Of a stretch of 64,000 nucleotides of DNA, positions 38,249 to 48,874 are shown piece by piece. Both the position numbers and the translations under genes were made by a program. The DNA lies in contig JAWKTV010000009.1 in the NCBI GenBank assembly GCA_041398905.1, forward strand, positions 192,638-256,637, read 5' to 3'. The DNA is from JAWKTV01 sp041398905. Lineage in GTDB: Bacteria; Planctomycetota; Planctomycetia; Planctomycetales; Planctomycetaceae. Positions within the stretch are counted from its first letter, which is position 1. Every line of letters starts with the position of its first letter. The notes under the pieces were generated by a model. That model was not told where the DNA came from and made no database searches. It worked only from the letters and a program-made list of their open reading frames with translations.

Positions 38249-39385
38249 ATGAACGAGCGAGAACATCACGATCGAATCGCAGCGTGCTGCGAGCTCCCCG
38301 GGCGGGCGTCGACCAGCCGGGCTTCCTGTCAGCGCCGCCGCCTGCTGCCGATCGTGCGAGTACTGAGTCTGCTGGCCGTTGCCAGCGGAACGCTCATGCG
38401 GTCCGCCGACGGCGACGATGTTCGACCAACGCCGTCGAGCTTCGAGTCCGTCAACGATGCGGTGCAGCCGAAAGTCGTCAAGATATTCGGAGCGGGCGGG
38501 CTGGCCAATCTCGCGGCTTATGGAAGTGGATTCCTGATTTCGCCCGACGGGCACATCGTCACCGTCTGGAGCCATCTGCTCGATGGTCCGCAGGTGACCG
38601 TCGTCCTTAGTGATGGGCGCCGGTTCTTCGGACATGTGGTCGGGGCCGAGCCGGACTACGACCTCGCACTGCTCAAGATTGACGCCCAGAACCTTCCGTA
38701 TTTCGACATTTCCGCGGCGGCTGAGGTCGGTCCCGGAACGCGGGTGTTGGCGTTCAGCAACGTGTTCAAGGTCGCAACCGGGGACGAGCCGGTGACGGTG
38801 ATGCAGGGGATCGTCGCGGCGCGGACCAACCTCACCGCCCGGCGCGGTCGCTTTGAAGTTCCGTATCGCGGTCCCGCCTACATCCTCGATGCCGTGACCA
38901 ACAGCTCCGGCGCCGCGGGAGGTGTGCTCACGACGGCGGACGGCCAGCTTCTGGGCATGATCGGCCGCGAGCTTCGCAACGCCGAAAGCAATCTCTGGAT
39001 CAACTACTCGATTCCGATCAGCGAGCTAACGGAACCGATCAATGCGTTGCGCGAAGGACGCGAGATCGAGACCAACCGGCCCGCGGCGGAGAACGCCGCC
39101 ACCGGATACACCGCACTCGACTTCGGACTCATGCTGGTGCCCGACGTCGTCTACCGCACGCCGGCCTACGTCGATCAGATTCTCCCAGGCTCGGTGCTGG
39201 ATGGACAGGATCTGCGGCCGGACGACCTCGTGGTGTTTGTCAATAACGAGCTGGTGCCATCCATCCGCGCACTCGAAGAGCAGTTGTCGCGCCTGCAGGC
39301 GGAGGACGACCTCGTTCTCGTGGTCCGACGCGGAAATCAACTCATATCTGTCGCGGTCACGGTGCCGCGCAAGGAGCAGCGGTGA
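38249..39385 (+). CDS. S1C (HtrA-like) protease-fold protein lacking the catalytic serine
   Basis: 378 residues from ATG 38249 (GGAGA 12 bases upstream). Signal anchor LLPIVRVLSLLAVASGTLM, then an HtrA fold: GSGFLISPDGHIVTVWSHLLDG, with His one position off the usual TNNHV slot; YDLALLKID, where the Asp is kept; and DAVTNSSGAAGGVLTT, where HtrA has INPGNSGGPL, so the nucleophile Ser is Ala. A PDZ-like region closes the protein (VDQILPGSVLDGQDLRPDDLVVFVNNELV). By sequence it should be proteolytically dead and act as a binding protein. The stop overlaps the next start (TGATG at 39383-39387). Confidence 0.8.
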   Translation: MNEREHHDRIAACCELPGRASTSRASCQRRRLLPIVRVLSLLAVASGTLMRSADGDDVRPTPSSFESVNDAVQPKVVKIFGAGGLANLAAYGSGFLISPDGHIVTVWSHLLDGPQVTVVLSDGRRFFGHVVGAEPDYDLALLKIDAQNLPYFDISAAAEVGPGTRVLAFSNVFKVATGDEPVTVMQGIVAARTNLTARRGRFEVPYRGPAYILDAVTNSSGAAGGVLTTADGQLLGMIGRELRNAESNLWINYSIPISELTEPINALREGREIETNRPAAENAATGYTALDFGLMLVPDVVYRTPAYVDQILPGSVLDGQDLRPDDLVVFVNNELVPSIRALEEQLSRLQAEDDLVLVVRRGNQLISVAVTVPRKEQR

Positions 39386-41421
39386 TGCGCGGCCGATTCT
39401 GTGAACAGCCTGGTCCAAGCGACACCGTCGTCCGACGATCGCCACGGGGCTGCCTGGTGTGCATCACCTGGCTGCTGCTGGCGGTGATCAGCGGCGGCGG
39501 CACCTCGGCACAGGATTCGCTGATCCTCAAAGAGGAGCGGGCATTCAAAGAGGCCGCCACGCTGGCCGCACCGTCCATCGTCCGCATCGAGACTGTTGGC
39601 GGTCGGGACATCGTCGGCGAACTGCTGACCGGTACCGGCCCGACCACCGGCGTCGTCGTCGATGCGGGCGGCTATATCATCACCAGCTCGTTCAACTTCA
39701 TCGCCAGCCCGTCCGGGATCGTCGTCACTCTGCCGGACGACCGTCGCTTCCCGGCCAGCGTGGTCGCCAGCGACTCCTCCCGCATGCTGACGCTGCTCAA
39801 GATCGAGCTCGGCGACGATGCATCCCCACTCATTCCACTGCAAGAGGCTCCGCGCGATTCGTTTCGTGTGGGACAGTGGGCGATTGCAGCCGGGCGAACG
39901 TACGACGCCGGGTTTCCCAATCTGGCCGTCGGCATCGTCAGCGCCGTCGATCGGGTCTGGGGCCGCGCTCTGCAAACCGACGCCAGTATCTCACCCGCGA
40001 ATTATGGGGGGCCGCTGCTGGACATCGAAGGACGCGGACTGGGGATTCTCGTCCCGCTCGCTCCCGACAAAACCGAGGAAACCGCCGGCGTCGAGTGGTA
40101 CGATGGCGGCATCGGTTTCGCCATCCCGCTCGAGGACGTCTACGGTAGCCTCGACCGCCTCAAGGCGGGCGAGAACCTCAAGGCGGGCCTGATGGGCGTC
40201 GGCTTTCCCGACCAAAGCGTGCTCGCTGGTGAAGCGAAAATCAATCAGGTGCGCCCCGAATCCCCCGCCGACAAGGCCGGCCTGCACGTCGATGATATCA
40301 TCGTTGCGGCCGCCGGGCAGCCCGTTGCACGAGTCCCCGACCTCCGGCACATCCTTGGCCGAATGTACGCGGGCGATCGAGTCCCGTTGGAGATTCGACG
40401 GGGCGACGAGACCATCAACGTTGAAGTCGAACTGGCGGCGGAGTTGACCGCTTACGAGTCGGCTTACCTGGGCATCTTGCCCGCGCGACTCCCCGTCGGC
40501 GATGACTCGAGCGGCGTCACCATCCGCGAAGTTCTACCCGACTCTCCCGCTGCCGCCGCCGGACTACAGCGGCGCGAACGAATCCTCGCCATCAACGGCA
40601 CAACCGTTGCCAATTCGGGCGAACTCCTGTCGATCATCGCGCGCCTGCTTCCTGGCACGAACGTCGAATTGCTGGTGAGTGGCGAGTCGGGCGAACGAAC
40701 CGTGTCCGCCGAACTCGCCAGCCTGCCCGACACCGTTCCGGAAACACTCGCCGCAGCCAGCATCCCCGCACCGGCCGAGGCGGCGTTGCCGCTGGAGAAA
40801 CTTGGGCGACAAACCGGTACGCTCGCCGAGAACTCCGAAAGACAGTTCTGGCGATACGTCCCCGACCAGTACCATCCCGATTACGCGTACGGCCTGCTCG
40901 TCTGGCTGCATCCGGCCGGCGATACGATGGAGCGTACGATTCTGCAGTTGTGGCAGGCGGAGTGCGACCGTCGCGGCATCATCCTGGTCGCCCCCAAGGC
41001 CGCCGACATCGGTAGTTGGATCAGCGGCGAGACCGAGTTCGTCAAGGACCTCATCGAACAGACCAGTGGCGAGTACCGCGTCGACCCCGCGCGAATCGTG
41101 CTGCACGGACATGCCGAGGGAGGGACCTTCGCCTGGGAGGCTGGATTCAAGCACCGCGATCTCGTGCGGGCGATCAGCACCAGTTCGGCGGCACTCCGCG
41201 AGCTGCCACCGGACAACGATCCTGACCTTCGCACGCACACGGCGATCGTCGTTGGTGCGGACGATCCGCTCCTGCCCAAGGTCGAACGGTCCGCTGAGAT
41301 TCTGCGAACGCTGGAATACCCGACCCAGACGATCACTGTCCCCGGGCATGGCGACGAGTATCCCCCGGCCGCGACCATCGAGGAACTCGCCCGCTGGATA
41401 GACCTGCTCGACCGCATCTGA
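39385..41421 (+). CDS. HtrA-like pseudoprotease with two PDZ domains fused to alpha/beta-hydrolase fold
   Basis: 678 residues from ATG 39385, AAGGAGC upstream, start overlapping the previous stop. Signal segment ITWLLLAVISGGGTSA. The protease domain has lost all three residues: ITSSFNFI for TNNHV, SSRMLTLLKI for the SDIAVLKI Asp, and SPANYGGPLL for GNSGGPL. Two PDZ domains follow at about 268-345 (INQVRPESPADKAGLHVDDIIV) and 360-445 (IREVLPDSPAAAAGLQRRERILAIN). Residues 485-678 are a PHB-depolymerase/esterase-like alpha/beta hydrolase (LLVWLHPAGD, RGIILVAPKA, PGHGDEYPPA) in which the nucleophile elbow reads VLHGHAEGG, Ala in place of Ser. A scaffold or inactive receptor is more likely than an enzyme. 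Confidence 0.8.
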   Translation: MRGRFCEQPGPSDTVVRRSPRGCLVCITWLLLAVISGGGTSAQDSLILKEERAFKEAATLAAPSIVRIETVGGRDIVGELLTGTGPTTGVVVDAGGYIITSSFNFIASPSGIVVTLPDDRRFPASVVASDSSRMLTLLKIELGDDASPLIPLQEAPRDSFRVGQWAIAAGRTYDAGFPNLAVGIVSAVDRVWGRALQTDASISPANYGGPLLDIEGRGLGILVPLAPDKTEETAGVEWYDGGIGFAIPLEDVYGSLDRLKAGENLKAGLMGVGFPDQSVLAGEAKINQVRPESPADKAGLHVDDIIVAAAGQPVARVPDLRHILGRMYAGDRVPLEIRRGDETINVEVELAAELTAYESAYLGILPARLPVGDDSSGVTIREVLPDSPAAAAGLQRRERILAINGTTVANSGELLSIIARLLPGTNVELLVSGESGERTVSAELASLPDTVPETLAAASIPAPAEAALPLEKLGRQTGTLAENSERQFWRYVPDQYHPDYAYGLLVWLHPAGDTMERTILQLWQAECDRRGIILVAPKAADIGSWISGETEFVKDLIEQTSGEYRVDPARIVLHGHAEGGTFAWEAGFKHRDLVRAISTSSAALRELPPDNDPDLRTHTAIVVGADDPLLPKVERSAEILRTLEYPTQTITVPGHGDEYPPAATIEELARWIDLLDRI

Positions 41422-41900
41422 CGGCCGGCTGGTGTCGTGCCGCCGGTTGTCGAATCTTGCTTGGAGCACCCGTCCGTTCCGCGGACCTGTGGTCGTTCGT
41501 TTGAGCCGACAATCAAGCCTCACCTCGACGGTGAAGCAGCGGTGTCCCCGGTCACTCGCGGAAAGCCATGATCGGTTCTTGCTCGCTGACGGCGGGACGA
41601 GTAAAATTCCGTGATCGAAGCTTCGGCATCGGTAACAACCTCTGCGGCGTCCGATACCGGACTGTTCGCTGTGGACCCTACAAGCAACCCGAGAGGGGAC
41701 CGCGTGTCTTCGGTCGCGTGTATATCCGGGTGATCGTTCGCGATCTCTACCGGCTCACACAACCCGAAGCGGTGGCTCCCACCTTTTCAATCGGGTCTGC
41801 ACAACCACAGTCCGAACGGCGCACTGCGGAGGTTTCGTTTTGCGCCGTCGACACTCGCAACCTGTCGGTGACCGCTGGCGGGCTCGCAACGCCAAACGCT
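41422..41900. other. Convergent intergenic region
   Basis: 479 bp between convergent genes. No family resemblance in any frame, no clear terminator hairpin found by eye. Confidence 0.35.
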
Positions 41901-42314
41901 CTACAGGTTGGTGAGTTGCACCAGCCTCTCGATCTCCTCGTGCGGATGCACCGGCCCGACGCCCGAACCCGGGCAGTCACGACAGGTCCGTTCCCAGTCG
42001 TCGGGCGTTGCGATGTTGGATCGCCAGAACGGCCAGGTGCGACACTGCATCGGTCGTACCGGATAGACCGTGCAGCCGCGGCTGTGAGGGTCGAAGAATG
42101 TGCAGTCCCCGTTCAGATGCTCAGTGAGCGACACCTGCCCGCGGGCGGGCCGGGTGTGCAGCAGACGAATCTCGCCAACCGGCTTCTCCAGATAGTCGGC
42201 GATCGCCCGGACTTCGTCGTCGGTCACCCACACGAAACCGCTTCCACCCGTGCAGCAGTTGCCGCATCCCGTGCACTGGAAAGGAAGGCCGTCGGCATAC
42301 CAATGTTGTGACAT
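41901..42314 (-). CDS. YkgJ-type cysteine-cluster protein
   Basis: 137 residues from ATG 42314. Putative zinc- or iron-chelating domain with its Cys pattern: FQCTGCGNCCTGGSGFVW, then DCTFFDPHSRGCTVYPVRPMQCRTWPFW and a last CRDCPGSG. Eight or more cysteines are spaced as in the family. Function unknown in general; relatives have been linked to metal-cluster chemistry. Monocistronic and convergent with the pseudoprotease cluster. Confidence 0.88.
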   Translation of the reverse strand: MSQHWYADGLPFQCTGCGNCCTGGSGFVWVTDDEVRAIADYLEKPVGEIRLLHTRPARGQVSLTEHLNGDCTFFDPHSRGCTVYPVRPMQCRTWPFWRSNIATPDDWERTCRDCPGSGVGPVHPHEEIERLVQLTNL

Positions 42315-42615
42315 GATGAATCTAGGCGATCAAAACAGTGGATGCGGCCGGGGCCGACCACGAGTCGTGTCGGTCAGGCTCGGCGGGATGCGGTGAAACT
42401 CTGCTGATCCGATGTCAACATCGCACGATTCCTCGCGGCTCGCAAGATCGTCATGGGCGGTCGACTCCGGCAGAATCGGCGCGACTGAGGCGACACACCT
42501 GAATCCGGCAGAATCGACCGGTAACGCTCCGAGCGGCATCGAGCGCCGTCCCCCGACAGGACGATTCTCTTAGCACACTGAGGCTCACTTCAAGTTCACA
42601 TCGGAGGTACGGCCA
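42315..42615. other. Upstream region of csrA
   Basis: 301 bp divergent region between the YkgJ-type gene and csrA. A GGAGG lies at 42603-42607, directly ahead of the csrA start and within a GGA-containing context (TCGGAGGTACG). CsrA binds GGA motifs, so autoregulation is possible. Confidence 0.4.
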
Positions 42616-42819
42616 ATGCTCGTGCTTAGCCGCAAACAAGACGAAAAGATCATCATCGGAGATTCCATCACGCTGATGGTCATCTCGATTCAGGGAGACA
42701 AGGTGCGTCTGGGCATCGAAGCTCCGAAGCATGTCTCGATTCATCGCGAAGAAGTCTATGAGGCGATCCAGCGCGAGCGAGCCGGAGAACCGGGCAAGAC
42801 CTCCGCACACGCGGGATGA
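42616..42819 (+). CDS. csrA: Carbon storage regulator, RNA-binding translational regulator
   Basis: 67 residues. MLVLSRKQDEKIIIGDSITL, then VISIQGDKVRLGIEAPKHVSIHREEVYEAIQRE is the complete CsrA beta-strand core with the RNA-contacting L4 and R44 equivalents. The Ser/Gly/Ala-rich tail of ten residues is extra. CsrA dimers bind GGA in mRNA leaders and repress or stabilise transcripts. It is not near flagellar genes here. Ribosome site GGAGG is 8 bases upstream. A strong hairpin lies 22 bp after the stop. Confidence 0.96.
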   Translation: MLVLSRKQDEKIIIGDSITLMVISIQGDKVRLGIEAPKHVSIHREEVYEAIQRERAGEPGKTSAHAG

Positions 42820-42841
42820 TGCGGCAACGGATGATTGCACG

Positions 42842-42892
42842 CGCCGCCATGACCAACGGCCAGGCAATGCCTGGCCGTTGGTCATGGCGGCG
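42842..42892. terminator. Perfect 24-bp stem hairpin between csrA and methyltransferase
   Basis: Left arm 42842-42865, loop AAT, right arm 42869-42892: CGCCGCCATGACCAACGGCC plus AGGC is exactly complementary to GCCTGGCCGTTGGTCATGGC plus GGCG. It sits between the ends of two convergent genes (csrA stop 42819, methyltransferase stop 42898), fitting a bidirectional terminator. No T-tract on either side. Confidence 0.75.
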
Positions 42893-42897
42893 TCGTT

Positions 42898-43680
42898 TCA
42901 CACACGCTGCAGCACGTAAACCACGTCTTCGGTTCGACTGGTCACTTCGATCGGCTGATCGAGTCGATAGTGGAAGTCGTACGTCTCCGCGACGCGGAAT
43001 CTGCCCGTCCGCGCCAGCAGCTCGCGGAACTGCTCGACCGAATAGGTACGGTAGTTCATCTCGTCCTCGATCCGGAACTGCTGCGTTGGCGTGTAGATGT
43101 CGAACGTCAGTCCGATCCGCTCATTGCGGCCCTTGAAGTCCCGCTCCTTCGTCCACATGTACGAGTTGATGGACAGGTGGCCCTTGCGGGCGTTCCAGGC
43201 CTCCTCCTCGGTGTACGGGCCGCGGGCTGGCGTGTGATGCAGCCCCAGCAGGTAAATTCCGCCCGGCTTGAGCGCGTCCGCCATGCACCGCAGATGCGCC
43301 TCGGCGGTCTCCTCGCTCGGCAGGTGGCGAAAGCTGTTGATCATGTTGAACGCCGCGTGAAACGTCTGGCGGACTCGAAAGTCGGCCATGTCCTGCACCC
43401 GCACGCTGCGCGGAAAGCCTCCGCGCTCCAGCCGGTCGTTACAGAACTCGACCGCCTTGTCGTTGAGGTCGTTGCCCGCCACGGCGTATCCCGCCCGCGC
43501 CAGTCGAATCAGCAGCCGCCCGGTCCCGCACGCCGGCTCGAACACCCGCTCGACTTCAAACGGGACATGCTTGCGAAAGCAGCCTTTGAGGAACCGAAAC
43601 TCCGCCGCGCAGTCTGACCCGAACAGCAGGTCGTAGTACTTGGGATAGTCGTACAGGTTGGCTTTGATGATGTCTGTCAT
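42898..43680 (-). CDS. Class I SAM-dependent methyltransferase
   Basis: 260 residues from ATG 43680 (MTDIIKANLYDYPKYYDLLF), chosen as the more usual family opening. SAM-binding motif I is VFEPACGTGRLLIRLARAGY, motif II region AAFNMINSFRHLPSEE, and a post-motif YLLGLHHTP. The opening resembles small-molecule methyltransferases of the ubiquinone/menaquinone superfamily. Substrate unknown. No operon partner; the neighbouring desaturase is on the same strand but 168 bp upstream. Confidence 0.85.
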   Translation of the reverse strand: MTDIIKANLYDYPKYYDLLFGSDCAAEFRFLKGCFRKHVPFEVERVFEPACGTGRLLIRLARAGYAVAGNDLNDKAVEFCNDRLERGGFPRSVRVQDMADFRVRQTFHAAFNMINSFRHLPSEETAEAHLRCMADALKPGGIYLLGLHHTPARGPYTEEEAWNARKGHLSINSYMWTKERDFKGRNERIGLTFDIYTPTQQFRIEDEMNYRTYSVEQFRELLARTGRFRVAETYDFHYRLDQPIEVTSRTEDVVYVLQRV

Positions 43681-43846
43681 CGGCGGGACGTGAACTGCGG
43701 TAGGTTGAAGGATGAGCGGCGTCACCCACGTTGGGGTGCGGGAAAACGCGAATCGCTCCCGGTCTGCCGATGCCGCGTCAATCGTTGTCGATCGACGGCG
43801 GATCGCAGAGGGGAGCGAGTGTCGCAGGTCAGTATGTCAGCGTCGA

Positions 43847-44824
<978 letters not shown>

Positions 44825-44932
44825 CGCGTATTACTCTCGCCTGATTTCGCTGAGTCTGAAAACTGTCAGCGATTGAGGCCAGCGGACTGGCACATCGCTG
44901 TTGGACTACGAGTCCTCCAATTGTCGAGAACA

Positions 44933-45815
44933 CTAGCAGAGAGTTCGGTTGCGTCTGTCACGCGACCGTCGCGACACTGTCAAAGTTCTGTAAAAGGTGT
45001 AAGTGTCTTTGGCGCAGGGGCTTGCGGAGAATCTGCGTTTCCGCTTCCGGGAATCCAGCGACCGCCGCAGCTCACTCGGGGAACCTGCGGCTTGCGGACT
45101 GGCCACGAAGCGGTACCCGGTCCCCCGTACCGACACCAGATGCACCGGAGTCGCAGGGTCTTGCTCGATGTACTTGCGCAGCCGCAGCACAAAGTTGTCG
45201 ATCGAACGAGTGGTGATGTCGGCGTCCTGCTCCCACACGTCCTTGAGGATCTGCTGACGTGACAGCACCGCGCCTGCGTGCTGGACGAAGTACCGCAGGA
45301 GCTGCGCTTCCATCGTCGTCAGTTGCACGGACTCCCCGCCGCGGGTCAGTTGGTACGTGCGGAAGTCGACTTCGGCATCGCCAATCGTCACCCGCTGCGG
45401 GCCACTCGAAGCCACGACCGTCATGTCGCGCAGCCGGCGATCACGATCCAGGAGGTTTCGCACTCGGCTCAACAGTTCGGGGAGCGCGAACGGCTTCGTC
45501 ATGTACTGATCGGTGCCGCAGTCGAAGGCGTGGGCCTTGTCTTCCCGACAGCGTCCTCGCGCTCAGCACCAGAATCGGAAGTTGCGGCTCCAACTCCCGA
45601 ATCGCCCGGCGAGATCTCAAGCCGCTCATGCCGGGCAGCATCAGGTCCAGCACCACGCAGTCGGTCTTTCCGGGGTGCTCGCTGATGTGCCGCAGAACCG
45701 CTGGTCCATCGCCGAAAAGCTTGACGTCGTACCCTTCCAGTTCGAAGTTGAACTGCAGCCCTTTGGCGATCGCCTCTTCGTCTTCCACAACAGTGATGAG
45801 CGGTCTGGACGACAT
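44933..45815 (-). CDS. OmpR-family response regulator (frameshifted)
   Basis: About 293 residues from ATG 45815 (MSSRPLITVVEDEEAIAKGL). Receiver domain: acidic pair DE, phosphoacceptor Asp in CVVLDLMLPGMSG, Thr/Ser position in LPILVLSAR, Lys in YMTKPFALPELLSRVRNLL. The C-terminal winged helix reads LTTMEAQLLRYFVQHAGAVLSRQQILKDVWEQDADITTRSIDNFVLRLRKYIE and HLVSVRGTGYRFV. The frame breaks at about 45540 (SART/EDKAHAFDCGTD), a single indel. The tail after YRFVAS is 50 residues longer than normal and Arg/Ser-rich. No histidine kinase is adjacent. Confidence 0.88.
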
Positions 45816-46448
45816 GACGACTGCTGATTGCGGCGAAGAACTCTGCCCTGATAATACCGCCTCCACGATGCGACGTAAATTCGCAAGGCGGGCAAACTCT
45901 GCTGCGGGTAAAGTCGACTCATGGTGGGGCTGCGGGCTCGCCATTCGCGTTGGCGAGCCGGTGGCCGTGAGGCCCCGGACCGTCGAGCGCGGTGCCGTAG
46001 GCCGGATCATGTCGCGAACTGACGGTATCCCTGCCAATCAGCGACGGCACACGAGCAATCACTCTCCGACAATGCCGCTTCCTCAATCTCACCAGGAGCG
46101 CGGATTTGCGAGAGGCTGTTGGGCATTCGACCCAGGTGCCGGTATCATCGGCGTCAGGGTGAAGCTCTCTGCCGCAGCCGAGCAGGTTCCGACAGCGGGG
46201 AGGCAACGGGGCCGCCCTCCGCCTGCAGGGCCTGTTCTTCCCGCTTGGAGCGGTGTTCGAGACTGGACCCCGGCGATCCCACGTTGCGAGCGTCAAACGG
46301 ATCAGCAGCCCTTTGCACAATCGCGGCGTGCGGCGAGACTCCCAGCAGGGTCGCGGATCGCTCCCTGCTGTCGCGATCGAAATCTGGCGTCCCAATCTAC
46401 GTCGCAGTGGCCGTCGGGCGAAGCTGGCACATGTCCGGAGAGAGGAAG
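45816..46448. other. Divergent intergenic region
   Basis: 633 bp with only arginine/proline-rich spurious frames. Expected to hold promoters of the response regulator and the cytochrome-motif gene. Confidence 0.35.
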
Positions 46449-48863
46449 ATGGTCACACGTCACGCTTGTCCGGCTCCGCATGGCTCACGCATCCCTGAGG
46501 ATCGCCCATCCAGGCCGCTGCTCGCGACAGCTTTCTCGCGAGCCGCACGTCTCGTTGTCGGGGCAATCTCACTGCTGGTTGCCGTGTGCATGCTGCCGAT
46601 GCGGGTCGCGGGACAGACTCCGTGTCTGACGGCAGGCAACGCGCAGCTGGAACGTTTCTTCGCGGACGAAGTCTGGCCGAAGGTGGGTGCGACGGAGTGT
46701 CAGAAGTGCCACAAGCAGGCTGGTGATGCGGGCGACACCCGGCTGGTGCTGCAAGATCCGCACCGGCTTCCGGAGTCCGACCGCGCCGCAGCGATGCGAC
46801 GCAATCGCGACGCCTTCATCCGCGTCGCCCTGCAAAAAACGAACAACGGGCCGCTGCTGCTCGTCAAGGTGCGGGGCGGTCTCGACCACGGCGGCGACGC
46901 GGTCTTTGCCGAAGGCTCGACGGGCTACCGCATTCTGGAAGACTTTGTGCGGCAGGCGACGTCTCCAGGTGTCGCTGTCCCTGGACCGTCACTGACCGAC
47001 TCGAACGCTCCGCCGTTCTTCGAGGGGGTCGCAATGCTCGACAACAGGCGGCTGCTGCGTCGCGCGACGCTGTCGCTCGCCGGTCGCTTGCCGACGGAGT
47101 CGGAACTGGCGGCGGTCGCTCACGGTGGTCTGGACGCGGTGCCGCGCGTTCTCGATGACGTTATGCGGGAAGATGCGTTCTACGATCGACTGCGCGAAGG
47201 CTTCAACGACATCTTCCTGACGCTGGGCATCGACGGAAATGCCGACTCGACCGTGCTGTCGTACGAACATTTCGAGAAGACGCGGCTGTGGTACCAGCAC
47301 CACGACTTCAGCCACATCGCCGACGAGAAAGAGAGACAGCAGGCCAAGTACAAGTTGGCCAACGACTACCGCTCCGCCCTGCTGGGTGAGCCGATGCGAG
47401 TTGATCGAGCACATTGTCCGTAATGACCGGCCGTTTACCGAAATCGTCACGGCAGACTACATCATGGTGTCGCCGTACACGGGCGCGGTTACGGCATCTT
47501 TGATGAGGTGCGGGACCAGTTCACGAACCCGGACGACCCGTTTGAGTACATCCCGGTCACACTCGAAGCCGCTGGTCGGTCGGAACAAGTCGGAGAATCA
47601 GGAGTCCTCGACCGGCCGCTATCCCCACGCGGGCCTACTCAGCACCTTTCAGTACCTGAGTCGTTATCCCACCACGGAGACAAACCGGAATCGCCTGCGG
47701 GCGCGGATGTTCTATCAGCACTTTCTCGGTGTGGACGTCTCGAGCTGGCGGCGCGTATCGGACGCGGCGGAGGTGACCGCTCGCTTCGAGATCCCCCACG
47801 ATGCAGGCGTCCGAGTGCGCGTGTGTCACACGACCGTCGATCCGGTTGCGGGGCTGTTTCAGGATTACTGGCGGTTCGATCCGAACTTCGCCATCTATGG
47901 CCAGCGGAAGGAAGGCTGGTTCACGGACATGTTCACCGCCGGCTTCGAGGGCGAGGAACTGCCAGCCGACGAGCCGCGGCGGGCTCTGCAATGGTTGGGA
48001 GAACGAACGGCGAAAGACCCTCGCTTCGCCGTGGCGATGACCGAGCACGCCTACTACCTGCTGACCGGCCGACGACCACTGTTGCCGCCAAAGGACCTCG
48101 ACGATCCGCTGTACGACGCGCGTCGCCGCGCCTACCAGGAACAACGACGAGAAGTCAAGCCATAGCAGCGCAATTCGCGGAATCAGGGTTCAACTTCAAG
48201 CAGGTGGTCAAGAGCTGGGTCCTGTCCGACTTCTACCGCGCCGGATGGTCTGGCGACGGCGATCGATCACCGGCGCGACTGGCGAACTGGACGATCTCGG
48301 CGTAGTGCGCATGCTTTCGCCGGAGCAGGCTCGAGCGGAAGATCGCCGCGGTCGTCGGCTCACCGTGGGGTCGCCTCACTGAGCAGACGGCAATGCTCTA
48401 CGGCGGGATCGATTCCAGAGAAGTGACCGAACGGGCCGTTGATCCGAGCGGCGCCATGGGCTCGATTCAACGAACGCTGTCGAATGACGTCGCCTGCCGT
48501 CACGTCGCGCTCGACTTCAGCCGTGATCCCGACAAGCGGATTCTGTTCCCCGGCGTCGAGCCGGACGTCCTTCCCGGTGCGTCACCCGAAGCGGACCTCC
48601 GGATCCGCCGTGCGATCGTACATCTGCATCAGCGGCTGCTGGGCCGCGATGACGATGTCGATTCGCCGGAGGTCGACCGTACGTTCGCACTCTTCGCGGA
48701 CATCGTCGCCGACGCCCGCGATCGCGCCCCGTTTGATCCGCAGGAGGTCTGGAGTTGTCGCCAGGGACTGGAGCGGCCGATCGCCGACCCACACTACACC
48801 GTGCGTGCCTGGCGCGCCGTGGTCACCTACCTGCTTCGTCGACACGAGTTTCTCTACGAATAG
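46449..48863 (+). CDS. Secreted cytochrome-c-motif DUF1549-like protein (multiple frameshifts)
   Basis: About 800 residues joined across frames, from ATG 46449 (GAGAGGAAG upstream). Signal region LVVGAISLLVAVCMLPM, then a heme motif CQKCH at residues 84-88 in WPKVGATECQKCHKQ. LLRRATLSLAGRLPTESELAAV resembles the PSCyt2/DUF1549 opening. Later parts include LRARMFYQHFLGVDVSSW and FNFKQVVKSWVLSDFYRA, and the end LHQRLLGRDDDVDSPEV..TVRAWRAVVTYLLRRHEFLYE. Frames change near 47400, 47490-47520, 47580, 48165 and 48300-48390. It precedes a DUF1501 gene by 11 bp, the usual planctomycete pairing. Role unknown. Confidence 0.75.
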
Positions 48864-48874
48864 GGATCTGCAGC

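Noticed and set aside
45919..46395. Reverse frame of 158 residues in the intergenic region before the cytochrome-motif gene
   Set aside because: Arg/Pro-rich, no motif and no plausible start context.
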